The position numbers were made by a program, and so were the translations under genes. This document shows positions 21,276 to 33,800 of a stretch of 64,000 bases of DNA, piece by piece. Numbering within the stretch: the first letter of the stretch is position 1; every line of letters begins with the position of its first letter. Below the pieces are notes generated by a model. The model was not told where the DNA came from. It searched no databases and saw only the letters and a program-made list of their open reading frames with translations. The stretch covers positions 38,641,715 through 38,705,714 of the forward strand of contig OU452200.1 in NCBI GenBank assembly GCA_911728435.2, in the 5' to 3' direction. This DNA is from Apoderus coryli (Eukaryota > Arthropoda > Insecta > Coleoptera > Attelabidae).

Positions 21276-23066
21276 TATTGTGTTTATTATTATTATTAAA
21301 AATCACAGAATCATGTCAACATTTAACTGATAACACCACTCAAGGCTGTTTTCAATCACTATGACACACCACAAATATTTCTGAAATTGACAGCGATATT
21401 ATTATGAGAAACCGAAAACTATAATTATTTTTAGTCAGGACCTGACTTTTAACCCAAAATGGCGGCGTCATACGTCACAGTTTAGTTCAAAGTGCCAACG
21501 TGGACTCGGAATGCTGTACTTATTATGCTGTGCTTAAATATCAAACGATTACTTAGTTTAACAAATTTTACTGAAATAACTCAACATGTATAAACAAAGA
21601 AGAACGGTAATATCAATTAGTTAGTTTTAAATAAATTGACAGATATTAAAATTAACGTAGATTTTTTACGATTTCATAAATAAACACATTTAACATTCTA
21701 ACAAAACCACCAAACGTTAATAGACGTTAATACACACATTTTTAAACAGTTATGTGTACTTAACAAATTTCACACAAGCAGCTCATTAAGCAAATACAAT
21801 GGCTGGAGCCAAAAACCGACACGAGGAATTTCGGGCAGGATATATGGTTTGAAAAACATTATTTAGAATAAATTATCATCGTTATTGTTATTAATGTAGA
21901 TTATATTCGTGTGTTTAGTTTCAGTAAGTAAGTACTTTGTTGATTTGTGTGGCTAATTTGGTAATTGTTTTTAAAATGTTACGTTTTACATGTGAATAAA
22001 ATAGCAACATGTTTAGTGGATCTTGTCGTGCACTGATTGCAAGTAACCGAGTTAGAAACTTGAATTCTGTGATAAAATATACTATAACATGACCGAAGGG
22101 GCGATAGAGAAGCGAATGATAGAGACAACTTGAAAGGTCTTTCTATGATCGCTCTGTCTCATTCTAAACAATGCGTGCGTAAATTTTTTATCTTTGTTCT
22201 CCATTCGAAAGCAATAAAATGAAAGATGTTAGGTTATGGTTGTTTGTATTTGATTTTCAGGTGATATTTTTTAGGTAAACTTCTTACAATTATAAACATT
22301 TATCTATGGTGAAAAAGAAATAAAAGTAAGCATTTAAGACATTTAAAAAAATATCATTTTTGGTTGGGATCAAAATTTGTAAAGTAAACAATGGTAGCAA
22401 CCTAAGTACCTACCCCTTTACACTGTAAAATTATTAAGTAGGGACTGCCTAGGGCATGTTTGCATACAGCATTGTAATAATATTAGTTAAAACAAATCAT
22501 AGGGCGAAAAAGTTCAATAAAACGCCTATCATCATGTAATCTCAAGAGAATATTGAAAACTTGGGATAGTAAAAAAGTTTTAGTTCAAGCATCACAGATT
22601 GAACATCGCAAGAAATTTTATTTAATAACATAGTCAATCTAACAATCAAAATATTATAAGTAGTTCGTGAAGCAAACGTCCTTATTATTCGGACATATTT
22701 ATATTTTAGCTTCGGTGTCGAAATCTTTGTGGACGTGAGCCAAATTACTCTAAGTTAATGTCACATCATTTTATGTATATATCAAAGATATTGGCTCCTT
22801 TTTGAAATTAATTACAGGGACGCCTTGTATAAATTAACAAATACAGAGACCCCGTATGTGGCGCCTCTGAAAAAAAACGAAGAATCGAATAAATTGACCA
22901 AATTCGTCAAAAAAAAAAAAAAAAATTGCGCGACTGTTTAAGATTGGGTTATTATTTCATGAGCATATATGCTTCTGACCCTTTTTGTAATCAAAAATAA
23001 GAATTATTATGCATATAATTTTGGTTAATACTGACTGCAAATAATCTAATTATTATGTAAACTTAC
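21276..23066. other. AT-rich gro intron, no gene seen
   Basis: (TTA)n of the LINE tail occupies 21275-21300. A diverged arm of the 19.6-kb foldback lies near 21485-21540, and a poly-A run near 22910. No conserved frame recognised on either strand. Confidence 0.5.
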
Positions 23067-23130
23067 CATAACATAGTGCCTTTGCATTTCAGTCTTTTCG
23101 CTTGCTAATTTTTCACATTCCAATTTTAAT
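23067..23130 (-). CDS. gro: Groucho/TLE co-repressor, internal exon (Q domain)
   Basis: A 64-base exon with acceptor TTTTTTCCAG before 23130 and donor GTAAGT after 23067. It completes a split Thr codon from the upstream exon and encodes [20 protein letters not shown] plus Met, the well-conserved Groucho/TLE Q-domain helix. Groucho is a nuclear co-repressor recruited by Hairy/Engrailed-type factors and others; the Q domain drives tetramerisation and Tcf binding. The exon ends in phase 0, just before the YYEMSYGLN block known from the family. That block is not seen at lower coordinates, so the following exon is probably outside the window. Confidence is high because sequence, splice sites and phase agree with the exon at 33801. 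Confidence 0.95.
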
Positions 23131-24177
23131 CTGGAAAAAATAAAAGAAATATTAAGAACAACGTAATAATTATGCAGTAGACAATACAATATAGTGTAGT
23201 TTACCGATCGACGACAATTGGAGGAGATCGGTAAACTACTTACTGTTTGAGATGCTTATACTATTTTTTGTACGATTGAAATAGCTGAAATTGCAATTTT
23301 ATTATTTTTAATAATTATTATTTTCAATTAAATACAAATTCAGGTTAGCTGAATACCCTCTACAAAGTTGCGGTTGACCGTTGCCATGGAACTAATTGTT
23401 ATTGTTATGATTGTTATCGTATTTTTTTTATGTCATGTATTTGTCAGAACTTACATCAATTTACTTACCGTTCTCTGAACTAATGAATTGAATGAAATTT
23501 CACCGCAAGTGCGATCTTCTTGAAAATATTTTAACGCTGTGCCTATATCGACCTTAGTATATCCCTAAATTGGTCATAACTCACATAGTTATTTTTTACC
23601 AATATCTTGAATTGCAAAAATGACTTCTTAAGCTTTTGTGTTGCAATTTTCTTTGAAAAAAAAAACAGGTAACACATCTGAACCGCCAGTCAATTAACTT
23701 AACAGTTTGCGGCTAAAATTAGCACTAGAAAATTAAGACGACGCGACGGTGTAGAACTCTCAATTTGCCAATAAGTCGATTTACCTGGTTTTTCGATTGA
23801 ACGAGAAATTAGTATTAGATACGGGTTATCTAAATGTCTTTAAAAAGCTTTTCCCCAGTTTGCAAACATTTTTAAATTCCACGATTGATGTAAAAACAAT
23901 TAAAAATTAAACTTATACGGTCCTAATCATATTTGAATGCAGCTTTATCAATTAACTTGTACCAGTCGACTTTCTTTGTTTTTCTGTTCCTGTCAGTGGC
24001 GGCAGCTGCAGCACCTGCTCCTGATAATACAATATGTCAATTTTTGGGAAGCAGTTATCTTATAATTAAATTTTATTTTAATTTTGTTAAGTATATTTTT
24101 TCGCTATAATTTTTATCCATGCAGTTTGTCAGCTCCCAGTCGTGGTTATATTGTTATATGAGTCCTTCCTCACCTGT
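23131..24177. other. gro intron, with a hairpin near the 3' splice site
   Basis: A perfect 14-bp inverted repeat GTAGTTTACCGATC at 23196-23209 / 23226-23239 lies 66-109 bases upstream of the exon in the transcript sense. Otherwise AT-rich with no supported gene. Confidence 0.5.
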
Positions 24178-24352
24178 GATATACGCTACGTAAACTTCTC
24201 GTTGCTGCACTCTTGGTATACGTCACAATACAGATGGTCGACCTTGAGCCAACCAATGACAATTGAGAATTATTTTATTCTAATGTAGATTTTGGAGCGT
24301 GATGACGTATACACTCAGAGCTGCAGAATAGACAGATCGTAGCGTATGTTTC
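24178..24352. repeat. Short inverted-repeat element, arms of about 50 bp
   Basis: ATACGCTACGTAAAC...GTATACGTCAC at 24180-24228 is inverted at 24298-24350 (GTGATGACGTATAC...CGTAGCGTATGTTT). MITE-like; non-coding. Confidence 0.6.
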
Positions 24353-24416
24353 CCGGTATAGGTTTTGTTTTATATTTTGAGTTTATTGTTTTGGTTTTGT
24401 TAATTGTTAATTGGAA

Positions 24417-24655
24417 ATGGATTTAATTTCAAAGTACTTTTCAAGATTAAGCATTGAAGAAAAACTTGTTATTAAACAAATTGGACGGCAACATTTCTGT
24501 GGCTGTGAAATAAAAAATAGACTATTTTGTTTTGTATGTGTACTTTTTGGTGGTGAAACGCATTGGACAGTGGTGTTGATGATTTAGTGCGTCTCGCTGA
24601 AAAGGCCAAACTGCATGGAAATTCCAAACTAACATTAGGTTATGGGCCGAGACGA
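24417..24655 (+). pseudogene. hAT transposase, TTF-type zinc-finger fragment
   Basis: ATG at 24417 starts MDLISKYFSRLSIEEKLVIK, then FCGCEIKNRLFCFVCVLFGG, which holds the CxxC of the TTF-type finger found at the N-terminus of hAT/ZMYM-like transposases. A one-base shift near 24570 is needed to continue into GVDDLVRLAEKAKLHGNSKL, also typical of the family. The remainder is replaced by copia sequence from about 24632. Non-functional. Confidence 0.65.
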
Positions 24656-25157
24656 CGTTAATTTCCTATAATTTGATTGAGAAAGTTGGTTACAATGGAA
24701 GAAGAAAAATTCAAGATTCCTCTGTTTGATGGTAAAAATTATGATAATTGGAAATTTTGGGATTTTACTTGATGAATTAGAATTGATTGAACTTATTCAA
24801 CATGACTATAGATCAAATGTCGCGTTGCTTGGAAATGATTCTCAGTCAGACCGAACAAAGAAAGAAAAGAAACTGTTACAATGCCGAAAGAAAGACAAAA
24901 AGTGGCAATTAACAGAAAATCTCTGACAATTATCTTGAGTGTGTAAAAGACAAAGAAACTGCTTACGATATTTGCCAGGCTCTCAGAAATACATACGTAC
25001 CAAAAGGAATAGCTAATCAGCTGCTGTTACGTAGGAAGTTTTTGCTTATGAAATTCAATCCGTCAATAGACAAACTTACAAAAATTGTCAATAATATAAA
25101 TCGTTTATTAAGAAGTTCCTGCAGTACTGAACTGATTCCAACTTAATACTAAACTAA
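24632..25157 (+). pseudogene. Ty1/copia gag relic with primer-binding-site-like sequence
   Basis: TTAGGTTATGGGCC at about 24635 resembles the primer-binding site used by copia elements (an internal initiator-tRNA-Met fragment). ATG at 24698 then gives MEEEKFKIPLFDGKNYDNWK, a typical copia gag start. Frameshifts follow, then DNYLECVKDKETAYDICQAL and VPKGIANQLLLRRKFLLMKF, the conserved gag core. The relic is cut at 25157 by an RNase H LINE flanked by a 12-bp duplication, so it once continued beyond 26241. No LTR was identified upstream, and protease, integrase and RT are absent. Frameshifts make it dead. Confidence 0.8.
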
Positions 25158-26252
25158 ACTTGCCCCACAGCAGCGATGGAAAATTTGCTGCATGTGATAC
25201 CTTTGCCTATCCTAGTCAAAAAAAGAAACTGAAACTGCCACAGGTAATGCAATACAAACCTGGGGATCTAGAGGGACACATGGGAATCCTGAATCTAATA
25301 CCGTCGGACGCTTTGCCACGCAAACATGATTTTGAAATCCCATTTGAAGTGGTCATTGGAGACCGGCAAAAATGGCTAAATGGGGAACCACAATTCCCAA
25401 AAAACACATCCGTCTGGTATACGGACGGATCAAAAGGAATAGAAGGGAACACAGGCATGGGAGCATATGGGCCTAATGGCAGGCTTTCTCAATCATTCAG
25501 AAAAAGTCCCACTATATTCGAAGCAGAGATCAACGCTATTAACCGTTGTGCTCAAGAATGCCTGCAGAGAGGCATCCCGGAAAGGCAGATCAATATTATG
25601 TCAGTCAAGCTGCATTAAAAGCACAGAGGTCTTACACCTTCACGTCAAAGCTAGCATGGGAAAGCAAACAGACCCTAAAGCAACTGGCAGCTCAGGGGAA
25701 AAAGATTACTCTGACATGGGTGCCAGGACATGAAGGCATAGAGGGTTCGGAACCCACCTTTGGCCTTCCAAAAAGCCATATGATGGAAGAATTTCGGAGA
25801 TGGGAAAAGGAACAACTGGAGAAACACTCCAGGCCTAAGACAATCAAAAAGATTTAACAAACCTTCAGAGGCCAACGCAAGGAAGCTTAGCCAACTAGAG
25901 AGAAGCCACCTAAGGCGAATTGCAGGCCTTTTTACGGGACACCACCCAGTGAAGTACCATCTCAAAAAGACGGGCCTAACCGAGGACGACACTCGGTTTT
26001 GCGAAGACATGCATGCATGCATGGCACTTTACTGCAAAAAGCTAAAACACCTTGGAGGGGTGACTCTAACACCCGACGAGGCAAGTAATTTAGCCCCCAG
26101 AGAAATCATCAATTTCATGAAAAGTGTGGGACAGCTGGGCAATTCATAGATTTGAGTCATTCACAAAAGATCTTCTGCAAGTCGAAGTGAGGGGAGGGCA
26201 AACCGCCTAAACGACGCGGATAAAACAACCTACAATCTCTATACTAAACTAA
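25146..26252 (+). mobile_element. RNase H LINE insertion with 12-bp target duplication, nested in copia
   Basis: ATACTAAACTAA at 25146-25157 is repeated exactly at 26241-26252. The material between is a 5'-truncated LINE end closely matching 15240-16390. Its 3' junction (...CTACAATCTCT) coincides with the end of copy 1 (...CTACAATCTAT), supporting the boundary. Confidence 0.85.
25160..26147 (+). pseudogene. RNase H-bearing LINE, ORF2 C-terminal fragment, copy 2
   Basis: It encodes FEIPFEVVIGDRQKWLNGEP, VWYTDGSKGIEGNTGMGAYG and FEAEINAINRCAQECLQRGI, so the first catalytic Asp and the Glu of RNase H are intact and better preserved than in copy 1. A 4-base deletion destroys the SDSQAALK block (it reads SVKLH and stops). 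A further deletion near 25745 removes the NEAAD part with the last Asp. The tail reads HHPVKYHLKKTGLTEDD, LTPDEASNLAPREI and ends GQLGNS at 26147. Compared with copy 1 it lost about 90 bp. Dead. Confidence 0.85.
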
Positions 26253-26934
26253 TATCATGCAGCACTGCCTCTTTAACAGGTCACGAGCCAGCACTGGTTC
26301 GTGTTACTCCAAATTACTTTGTAATGAAATTTCATAATATAAAATCCTGGAAAAACCATTATTAAAAATTATGTGTGTGACTCTTCAACAAACACATCGC
26401 GCAATACGTAATAAATGCAGGAGAAATTTTAATTGCGGCTTTTAAATTGCAGAAAATATTGCGTTTCTAATTTTCTCATTTCGTGGGAACCACACACATT
26501 TTATTATCTAAGTAAGAGCCAATGATAATAATAAAATTGAGAGAATTGTTTTGGTTTTTTTTCGCTAGATATGCGTGATGATGTTGCCTCCATTTTTCTA
26601 ATGCAAAAAAAATTTCTAATTTATATTTTATTCTGTTTCCATACGTATAATATGATGTTGGTTATTACTATTGTAAGACAATAAAATGTACAATAATTAG
26701 TGTTTATCGTGCAGAAAATGTGAGAAAAATTATTTTGTAAGAGTTCATTATATTTGGTTAATACATGGAAATTGCATTTTAGTTTATTATTTCCGTTGTT
26801 ATTTTTATAGGTTGTACGTATTATTATTATTATGATTTTTGTTTCGTTTTATACAAATCGGTCTATAAGAATTTTAAATTTCACGTTGCTTGCTAATTGC
26901 AAACAACAAAACCTCCACCAGAATCCTCCACTTG
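26253..26934. other. AT-rich intron, no gene seen
   Basis: Possible continuation of the interrupted copia relic just after 26253 could not be confirmed. The rest is AT-rich. Confidence 0.4.
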
Positions 26935-27095
26935 ACAGATTTTAACCAAATTTGATACAAAAATACTAAAGGACATGGCAAGGAGCTGATTAGATTTTGG
27001 GAAACATTGAGCGTAAGCAAGAGGTTTAAAAGAGGGTTCAAAAATTAAAAAAATCATAGTTTTTTAAACTTGCTATACGCGGCGTTGCCAATTGT
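26935..27095 (+). repeat. Dispersed repeat C (second copy 29889-30035)
   Basis: The two segments share ACAGATTTTAACCA, GAGCGTA(A/G)GCAAG and GGTTTAAAAGAGGGTTCAAAA in the same order and orientation. Confidence 0.75.
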
Positions 27096-28339
27096 AGAGA
27101 GGTGAAAATGAACATTTTTGAAATAATTATTATAATACCTGATAAATAAATCCATCTTTACTACTGCAGAATTGTACACTACTTCTTCGTTTTTGCAAAC
27201 AACAAACTCCTAAAACGATATTTTCGCATACTTATTGAATACACTAAAAACACAACAGATTTCCGAGAAGTAGATAGGTACCCTAAATGCACACTTTTTT
27301 AATATTCGCTGATGACGATTTCTTTTAAATTTAACGAAATATTAAACTATGATAGCCAGTTGTAGCGGCGCTGTCTTATAATATTGGATCAATAACAATC
27401 AATCTTGAATACTCCAAATTGTAGATAATTTCTTCGTATTTGCAAACTTCTAAAACGATATTTTCGCATTTTGAACACAAACACTAACTAAGCATTGCCG
27501 GTAGCACACTAAACGCCAGATAAGTAAAACTAGTACTAACTTATCTGGGACTAAAATGTAAAATGCCTGTTTAATTTTAATTTATTTCAATCCTTATTTC
27601 CAATCGGGACGAAAATGTAAACACAAAAATAATAAAATATCAAAGGTTAATAACCGCCCGGGACATCTGCATGATCTATTGTGCAGAGTGCAAATAACTT
27701 CAACGTCATCTGTCAACCAACAGCCTAACGTGTTGCCAAGTTTATAACACACATATTAAGCTTGTTATTTTGAGTGAAAATAACTTATTCAAACTCAATG
27801 TGTATTGTGTATCGAGCCATATTATGCTACTTTTAATCCTTGACCTCCGCATGTGCTTTGCATGTGTATACCACGTTCGCAAGAAATTCCTCACAAATTT
27901 CTCAGATCAGATTGGCTGATGTGGCATCTCACCTACCACTCGCCCTCACTTGAGATTTTTTTTTAAAGGAACGTGAAACTGTCAAAATTATCATTAGCTA
28001 CACGAAATAATTTGATCTTAATTTCTCACGTAACTATGGTTGTTTTTACATTACATTAGACGTTAGAAATTGCGCATTGCATACTTTACACATTAGGCAG
28101 AATAAAATACACATATGATAAAACAGGTTGCCTACGTACACTACACAAAAATTTTGTCGGAAATATTATTATCATTATTATGAAATAACGTAAATATTAA
28201 TGATGTGATGAATGGTGAATTAGATTTGGAAGCCAAGAGCTAACTAAGAATATTTAGGGCCTATTGACCATCGCTTTTTTGGCCAAATCTGGCAAGCCTG
28301 CATTCACGAATAATTATTATACAGATTTTGTCACTATCG
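27096..28339. other. Intronic sequence with a locally repeated 65-bp block
   Basis: The block TTCTTCGT(T/A)TTTGCAAAC...CTAAAACGATATTTTCGCAT occurs at about 27180-27235 and again at 27425-27470. No conserved frame was found. Confidence 0.5.
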
Positions 28340-28640
28340 ATCGAGTTTGTTATGAAATTTGAACAATCGATATCGTACATTTTCAACCGATAAAATGGTA
28401 ATATTTTTAGTATAAATACAACAATAACTAGAAACTACACTAATGTTAATAAATACCGATGTTTGATCCGATACATTGGCACTATCGTTGGCAAAGCCCA
28501 GCGGTATATCCAATCAAATATATTGATATATCTGCTAAATTTTATATCGTAAGCGTAAATTGTCGATGTGACTATGGATATTTTTTATTCCGATATATCG
28601 ATATTTTGATAATATCGATATGGCGATGTTTTCCTTTGTC
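28340..28640. promoter_or_regulatory. Cluster of ATCGAT / TATCGATA words
   Basis: Within 300 bp there are many ATCGAT-related words, including TATATCGATATT and AATATCGATATGG near 28600. TATCGATA is the DRE motif bound by DREF/BEAF in flies. In an AT-rich intron this could be a regulatory or boundary site, or a decayed simple repeat. Confidence 0.3.
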
Positions 28641-28765
28641 ATTTGTCATCGCGTTTTTGACGTCGAATTATTATATTACTTTATTGATTTGTGAATGTTT
28701 GAAAACTGAATTGAATTATTGAAAAACGCGGAATTAACAGACATGGTAATAATATTATACCTACC

Positions 28766-29110
28766 TATGCGAAATGCAAAGAAAGAGCAAATCGGGCGGC
28801 AGTGGAATACCGGAGACGTTTTCCAAATAGGAAAGACATGCCTAATCTAGTCCTCGCACATTTGTAAATGTTGTAAGTACAACGTTTGTGAGATACTGAT
28901 ACATTGCCAGCTCAAACGGGTGGACAAGGAGGACAGAATAATTTAGAACATGTAGTGGCTGTACTAAATTTAATAGAGGAGGAACCCTTCATACGTACTA
29001 CAGAGATTGCAAAAAGATTGGGAATATCTCAGAACAAGGAGGATTCTGAAGGAGAACTGGTTTCAACCGTATCACATACAAAAGGTACAGGCACTAGAAG
29101 TAGTTCAGTG
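28766..29110 (+). pseudogene. mariner-like transposase N-terminal fragment
   Basis: Across frame shifts one reads RAAVEYRRRFPNRKDMPN, then PAQTGGQGGQNNLEHVVAVL, EEEPFIRTTEIAKRLGIS and RILKENWFQPYHIQKVQAL. The order is that of the helix-turn-helix region of a widespread insect mariner-type transposase family (YxxRFPNR ... IAxxLGIS ... HPYHxQxVQ). About 10-15 residues between GIS and RILKEN are missing. No catalytic domain follows. Dead. Confidence 0.7.
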
Positions 29111-30800
29111 GTTAAGCGCATCAACAAGTGTGGTGAAGTTAACGGTGGTCTCTTTGAACATTTGCTGTTGTAGTGCTTTGAAGTGCTAGTGTTATTTGCA
29201 TTTGAGTGTTTTTTGTTGCCCTTTGGGGTTTTCCTAACGGATGGGATCCACCTTGTGATCGTCGCGCTGAGTACCTGACATTAAACAAGAAGAGTGGACG
29301 AGGTAAATCAAGCGGTCCCCAGGAATTTCAAAAATCATGGCGGCATGGCATGGCATGTTAGACCTATCCGAAAGGTAGGAGCTTACGTAATACTTAATAT
29401 TTCGCATGATTGAAGTCACATAATCATTTTCTAAATAAATCTTTTACATTAAATGCTCGGTAAATCGATACACTTGGCAACATGGCGCTGTATCATAACC
29501 TTTAAGCTAATGTCTAATTTAAACTTCAGTTGGGCAGGCGTTCATAGGCGTCGTAAAAAGGGAGTTTAACATGATTTACAAAAAAATTATTTTCAGTCTT
29601 AATAAAAATGTTGGAAATTTTTTGAAAGGCGATTCTGTTAAATCTTATTTTTCTCTAACTCTAGTTAAAATTTTTGTACTGAGTGATAGTTCACCCTGTA
29701 TATAGCTTTGATATAAGATAAGATATAGTAGAAAAAGGGGTAAAAAGAAATTAAAATATAAAAAAATGTATATTTAACTAGTTGAATTTGTGTTAAAAAT
29801 ACACGACAAAAATTAATGTACCAAAGGCGTCCGTGAAAATTCTATAAAAGGGTTAGAAAAAAATTGTATCCGTGATAACTCAAAAACCACTTAACAGATT
29901 TTAACCACATTTGGTACGAAAATACTACAGGATATTTATAGGTGGTGATTAACAGTGAGCGTAGGCAAGGGGTTTAAAAGAGGGTTCAAAAATTTAAAAA
30001 AATCATAGTTCTTAAACTCCGAAATATTTAATTATTTTTGTGCGTTTAATTAAACATAACCTAACATATTTAACCTAAACAATTAGACCACATTGACATT
30101 CGAAAAATGTGTAAAATGGGGTAAAAATTATTATATATATATAAATATGGAGAGCTCGAGGGCAACAGTTTATTTTCATTCGATATGATGAAATATCGTC
30201 CCATCTTTTAAATTACGTATTACATCAAATTAATTCCTGGCGCAATACCGCTACAGTCACGGTCCGCTTGGTAGGAAAACAATTAGCCCCAATAACCTGA
30301 TCCCGGCCCGACTCACTATAGATATAGTTATACCCGCACAGAGAATAAAATGCGAGAGAAATAAAACCAGCAAAAAATAACAAAAAAGGAGTCTGACGAT
30401 AAGACAACACACACCACAGAAGAGAGGTCGATTAAAATAATTCATGTTCCATTTTTCGTTCTTTTGGTTTTCTTGTTTACTGTTCTCAAGTTAAAATTTT
30501 AAAACTTTGTAATTACCTTAATGGGTAGTTTAAATAATAGAGATTTAAGTATTTCAAGGATTTAAGTATACAATTTATCCTTAATTAATACGCTTAATAA
30601 TTATTAAACACACGAAAACGCTGTGGTATACCGCAAAGTAGTGTCTTGGGTCTATTATACCGAATTATAAGTAATCAAATGCTCACCGTGGGGATTTTCC
30701 AAACTATTAAGTCGCGGACAGACTATTATCACGGCACGTGAGGTCACGTGTTATCACATCGGCAAAATAGATACAAACTCTGACTCACCCACTGCTGCCG
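29111..30800. other. Intronic spacer containing repeat C copy 2
   Basis: The only structure recognised is the dispersed repeat at 29889-30035. The minus frames at 30225-30445 have a hydrophobic stretch but no supporting motifs. Confidence 0.45.
29889..30035 (+). repeat. Dispersed repeat C, second copy
   Basis: It matches 26940-27080 in order and orientation, with about ten scattered differences and one small indel. Confidence 0.7.
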
Positions 30801-32604
30801 CTACACAGAGAAAAATCTATCATATCATGAACCATATGCACATTCAATCAATGATAGCATATATTCCGTATTCCACAATCAAAGCTACATTTCTTTCAAT
30901 TATACTTATATGATTAATTGCGAAATATATGACTTTATTGCTTTAAGTATAAGAATTAATTGACTTCCAATCAAATGCCTCAATTATAAGAATATATTGA
31001 AGTTAAATAAAGAGTATTGATTGGACTAAGTGTCACTGTCGTTGATAGAACATTTATTGCTTTTTAAGGGGAATACAGAAATTATAGACAGAATATATTT
31101 TGGTATTGAAATAATTGTTTTGTCATTTTAAATCAATTTTATATATAATCCTGGAGAGAAATTAATTACTTAATTTAATAAAACTATCACGTTAACTAAT
31201 TGTATGAAATAAAAGAAAGTTTTTATTCAAAAACAGTTTTATTAATTCTATAATACATTGTATTGTAATAAAAAAAATTTTACTCTATAATCACAGTACA
31301 AAAAATAAACAATACATTAAAAGATGTATGTCATTCTAATACATAAACATTGAACATGTACGACTAACAAAATATTAAACCAAATATCGTATTTGTGCTT
31401 TTTTACCATATGTTCATAGTGTCCCACTCCCACTTGGTACTTTGTATACTGTATACCTACATCGTGTTAAAACAGGATATTTTGAATTTTGAGGTTATCT
31501 GAGGTTGCAAAAATGTATTCCATGCTGCCATGCTATACTGGTTAATGTGAAATAAAAAGCTTAATATTCATAACTTTTGAATGGAACACCCTGAATAGTT
31601 TTGTTAAAACGTTTTTATTATGCATTATAGGTACCTCTTAAATCATTTGTTGGCTAGACCGATCTTTAATAGTACAGTTCGAAAAGCTTACACAAAATAA
31701 TTTATAGTAAAAAACTTATGATTAGATATACTTAAAACTTACCGGAGAATATTGGAATTAGTTTGTCCAATTCTGAGGCGTTTAAGAAGTCTTCCATAAT
31801 ATATATTGCAGATTATAGAACTTAACTATATAGACACGCGCTACCGGCACACAAATAGAATAAATATATAAATGTAACATAACCTATTGTTTTAAGTTTT
31901 GCTAGTGACTAGGGAGTTCCGAAATTTCCCGATACATCAGCCCGAAATCTACGTTTTTATATCAATGTTTTGAATTCGTTTTATTATGATATCGGCGTAT
32001 GAAAGCATTTTTTTTTTAAGTCAAAAACTAATATTTACGAAGTGGGTAGGTAGTACGAAAATCCAGTTTTTATTTAATTTATATACTTAAATTCGATACA
32101 TGCATGAGTGCAAAATGTTGGATACTCGACGTTTTGTGTTTCGATATATCGATGAATTTAGCCCGGCCCAATAATAAGTTAAGGTTGTCCCAACAATAAG
32201 AAGTATTGACTTAATATTATTTAGTTTATTTAAATAGTAGAATATGATAGCGAGTAAAATTTGATTTTGTTAATTCAATGATATATATCTAATAATCCGA
32301 GTAGAGAAATAATATTCTTCCAATGCTTTTTCTTGGTTATCGTAATATAACAATATTTGAAATAATACAATTGCAATATTAGTTGCCAATTATTACTGTA
32401 ATCATTGAAAGAAAAAATATATCTGTTTTGTGCCTAACATATGAAATTGAATTTCAATAATATCTGGAATGTCGGATTAAGTATATGTTTAATGTTGGCC
32501 GAATTGTAATCTAATGAATTAAGTATTACTGTCATTAAACCAAAATAGAGGCAATCAAACATATCGCTAATATTGATATTACAGTAAGATTTTTTTCTGT
32601 GTAG
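30801..32604. mobile_element. Non-coding element with CACAGAGAAAAATCT terminal inverted repeats
   Basis: The left end CTACACAGAGAAAAATCT (30801-30818) and right end AGATTTTTTTCTGTGTAG (32588-32603) are inverted with one or two differences, bounded by GCTA/TAGC. The 1.8-kb interior is very AT-rich and has no transposase frame. It is most likely a non-autonomous DNA transposon of unassigned superfamily. Confidence 0.55.
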
Positions 32605-33800
32605 CATTGTTTTAAATTATGTGATCGATTGTCCGAAATTAGCGATCTTGACTCAGCCCGAGTTTATGCAGCATAAATAAAGACAATAATCACTGTTTAT
32701 ACACGAACCATAAGTTTTAAAAATTCGCCGGAAATCTAAATTAACAAAAAAAAAACTTCTTTTACGGAAATTTACCATTTCCCCTTACTCAAACCGTATG
32801 TTAAAAACGATTTTATTAGCAAATCTATATCCAATTACCTTAAAATTCGATAATTATGTGTAAAAGGGCAACACTGCTCTCACGCGTGATATCACAGACG
32901 TTCCGTGACATTGCGCATGTGATTTCACGTAACGTGATAATAGTCTGTATCTGCCTTAAGTTAATACAAGTTCGGTAAATATATCATACACAAGTTGCTC
33001 TTTCAGATTGTGTTTTGAAATGAAAAATATCTACAGATGTGTTCGAGATACAGGCTGAAAATGAATTTTCTTTTAGGTTTAACAACTTTTTTATTTATTA
33101 TTGGAACCGTATGAAATTTGGTGTAACCTACATTGTTACGTTTAAAAAAAAAAGAACCTAAATTTATTTACTTATAATGAATTTCCATCAAACCAAATAT
33201 CTAATAGTAAAATATTACTTTTAGTAGGTACGCCCCTGTAAATAAAAAATATCATATTATCTAGAAGGTTTGTATCTGGATCTAATACGGACGGCAAAAC
33301 ATTGCAAGTATACAGAGTGGCCCAAAAAAGAGATACATATCAAAGTTGTTATTTTAAAATAGAACAATATGTATTTAAGGGGGTATTTTGTCGCTCAAAT
33401 CTCGTCGCTTGTACTCTAAAAGTTTTTAATCTCGTCACTAGCCTGGCCGCTAGTCACGAACCTCGTCGCTGCACTATGTTTCTACCCTTCGAGGCGAGAT
33501 TCAATACAACCATCATGACTTCGAAGAAGCATAAGGACAGACTAATTTTGCATGCAATATGTCTCCTGACAACATCAATTACAGATAAAAAACTTGCAAT
33601 AAAATCTACTACACTACAATCCATTGCAACTCTGAGAATTTACGAAAAAAAATTTACACCCCGTCGATAAATTAGAATTTTTAGGGCTAAACTAAAAAGC
33701 TTACTTATTGTGTATTATGATTTTTTGACGCAACAAGCATACCACCTTTAACACTGTAATTTGTTAACATGCATTAATAAGAATAAGAAAAGGTACTTAC
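32605..33800. other. gro intron between TIR element and exon, no gene supported
   Basis: A 122-codon plus frame at 33302-33670 begins next to a TACAGAGTGGCCCAAAAAAG mariner-like terminus and has no recognisable domain; not called. Confidence 0.5.

Noticed and set aside
27305..27345. CTGATGA followed later by GAAA (hammerhead-like)
   Set aside because: The intervening bases cannot form stem II and there is no flanking stem I.
30300..30330. GACTCACTATAG word resembling a phage T7 promoter
   Set aside because: A partial match in a eukaryotic intron; no phage context and no vector sequence around it.
33302..33670. 122-codon plus-strand frame
   Set aside because: No recognisable domain, low complexity near both ends, next to a mariner-like terminus; likely chance.
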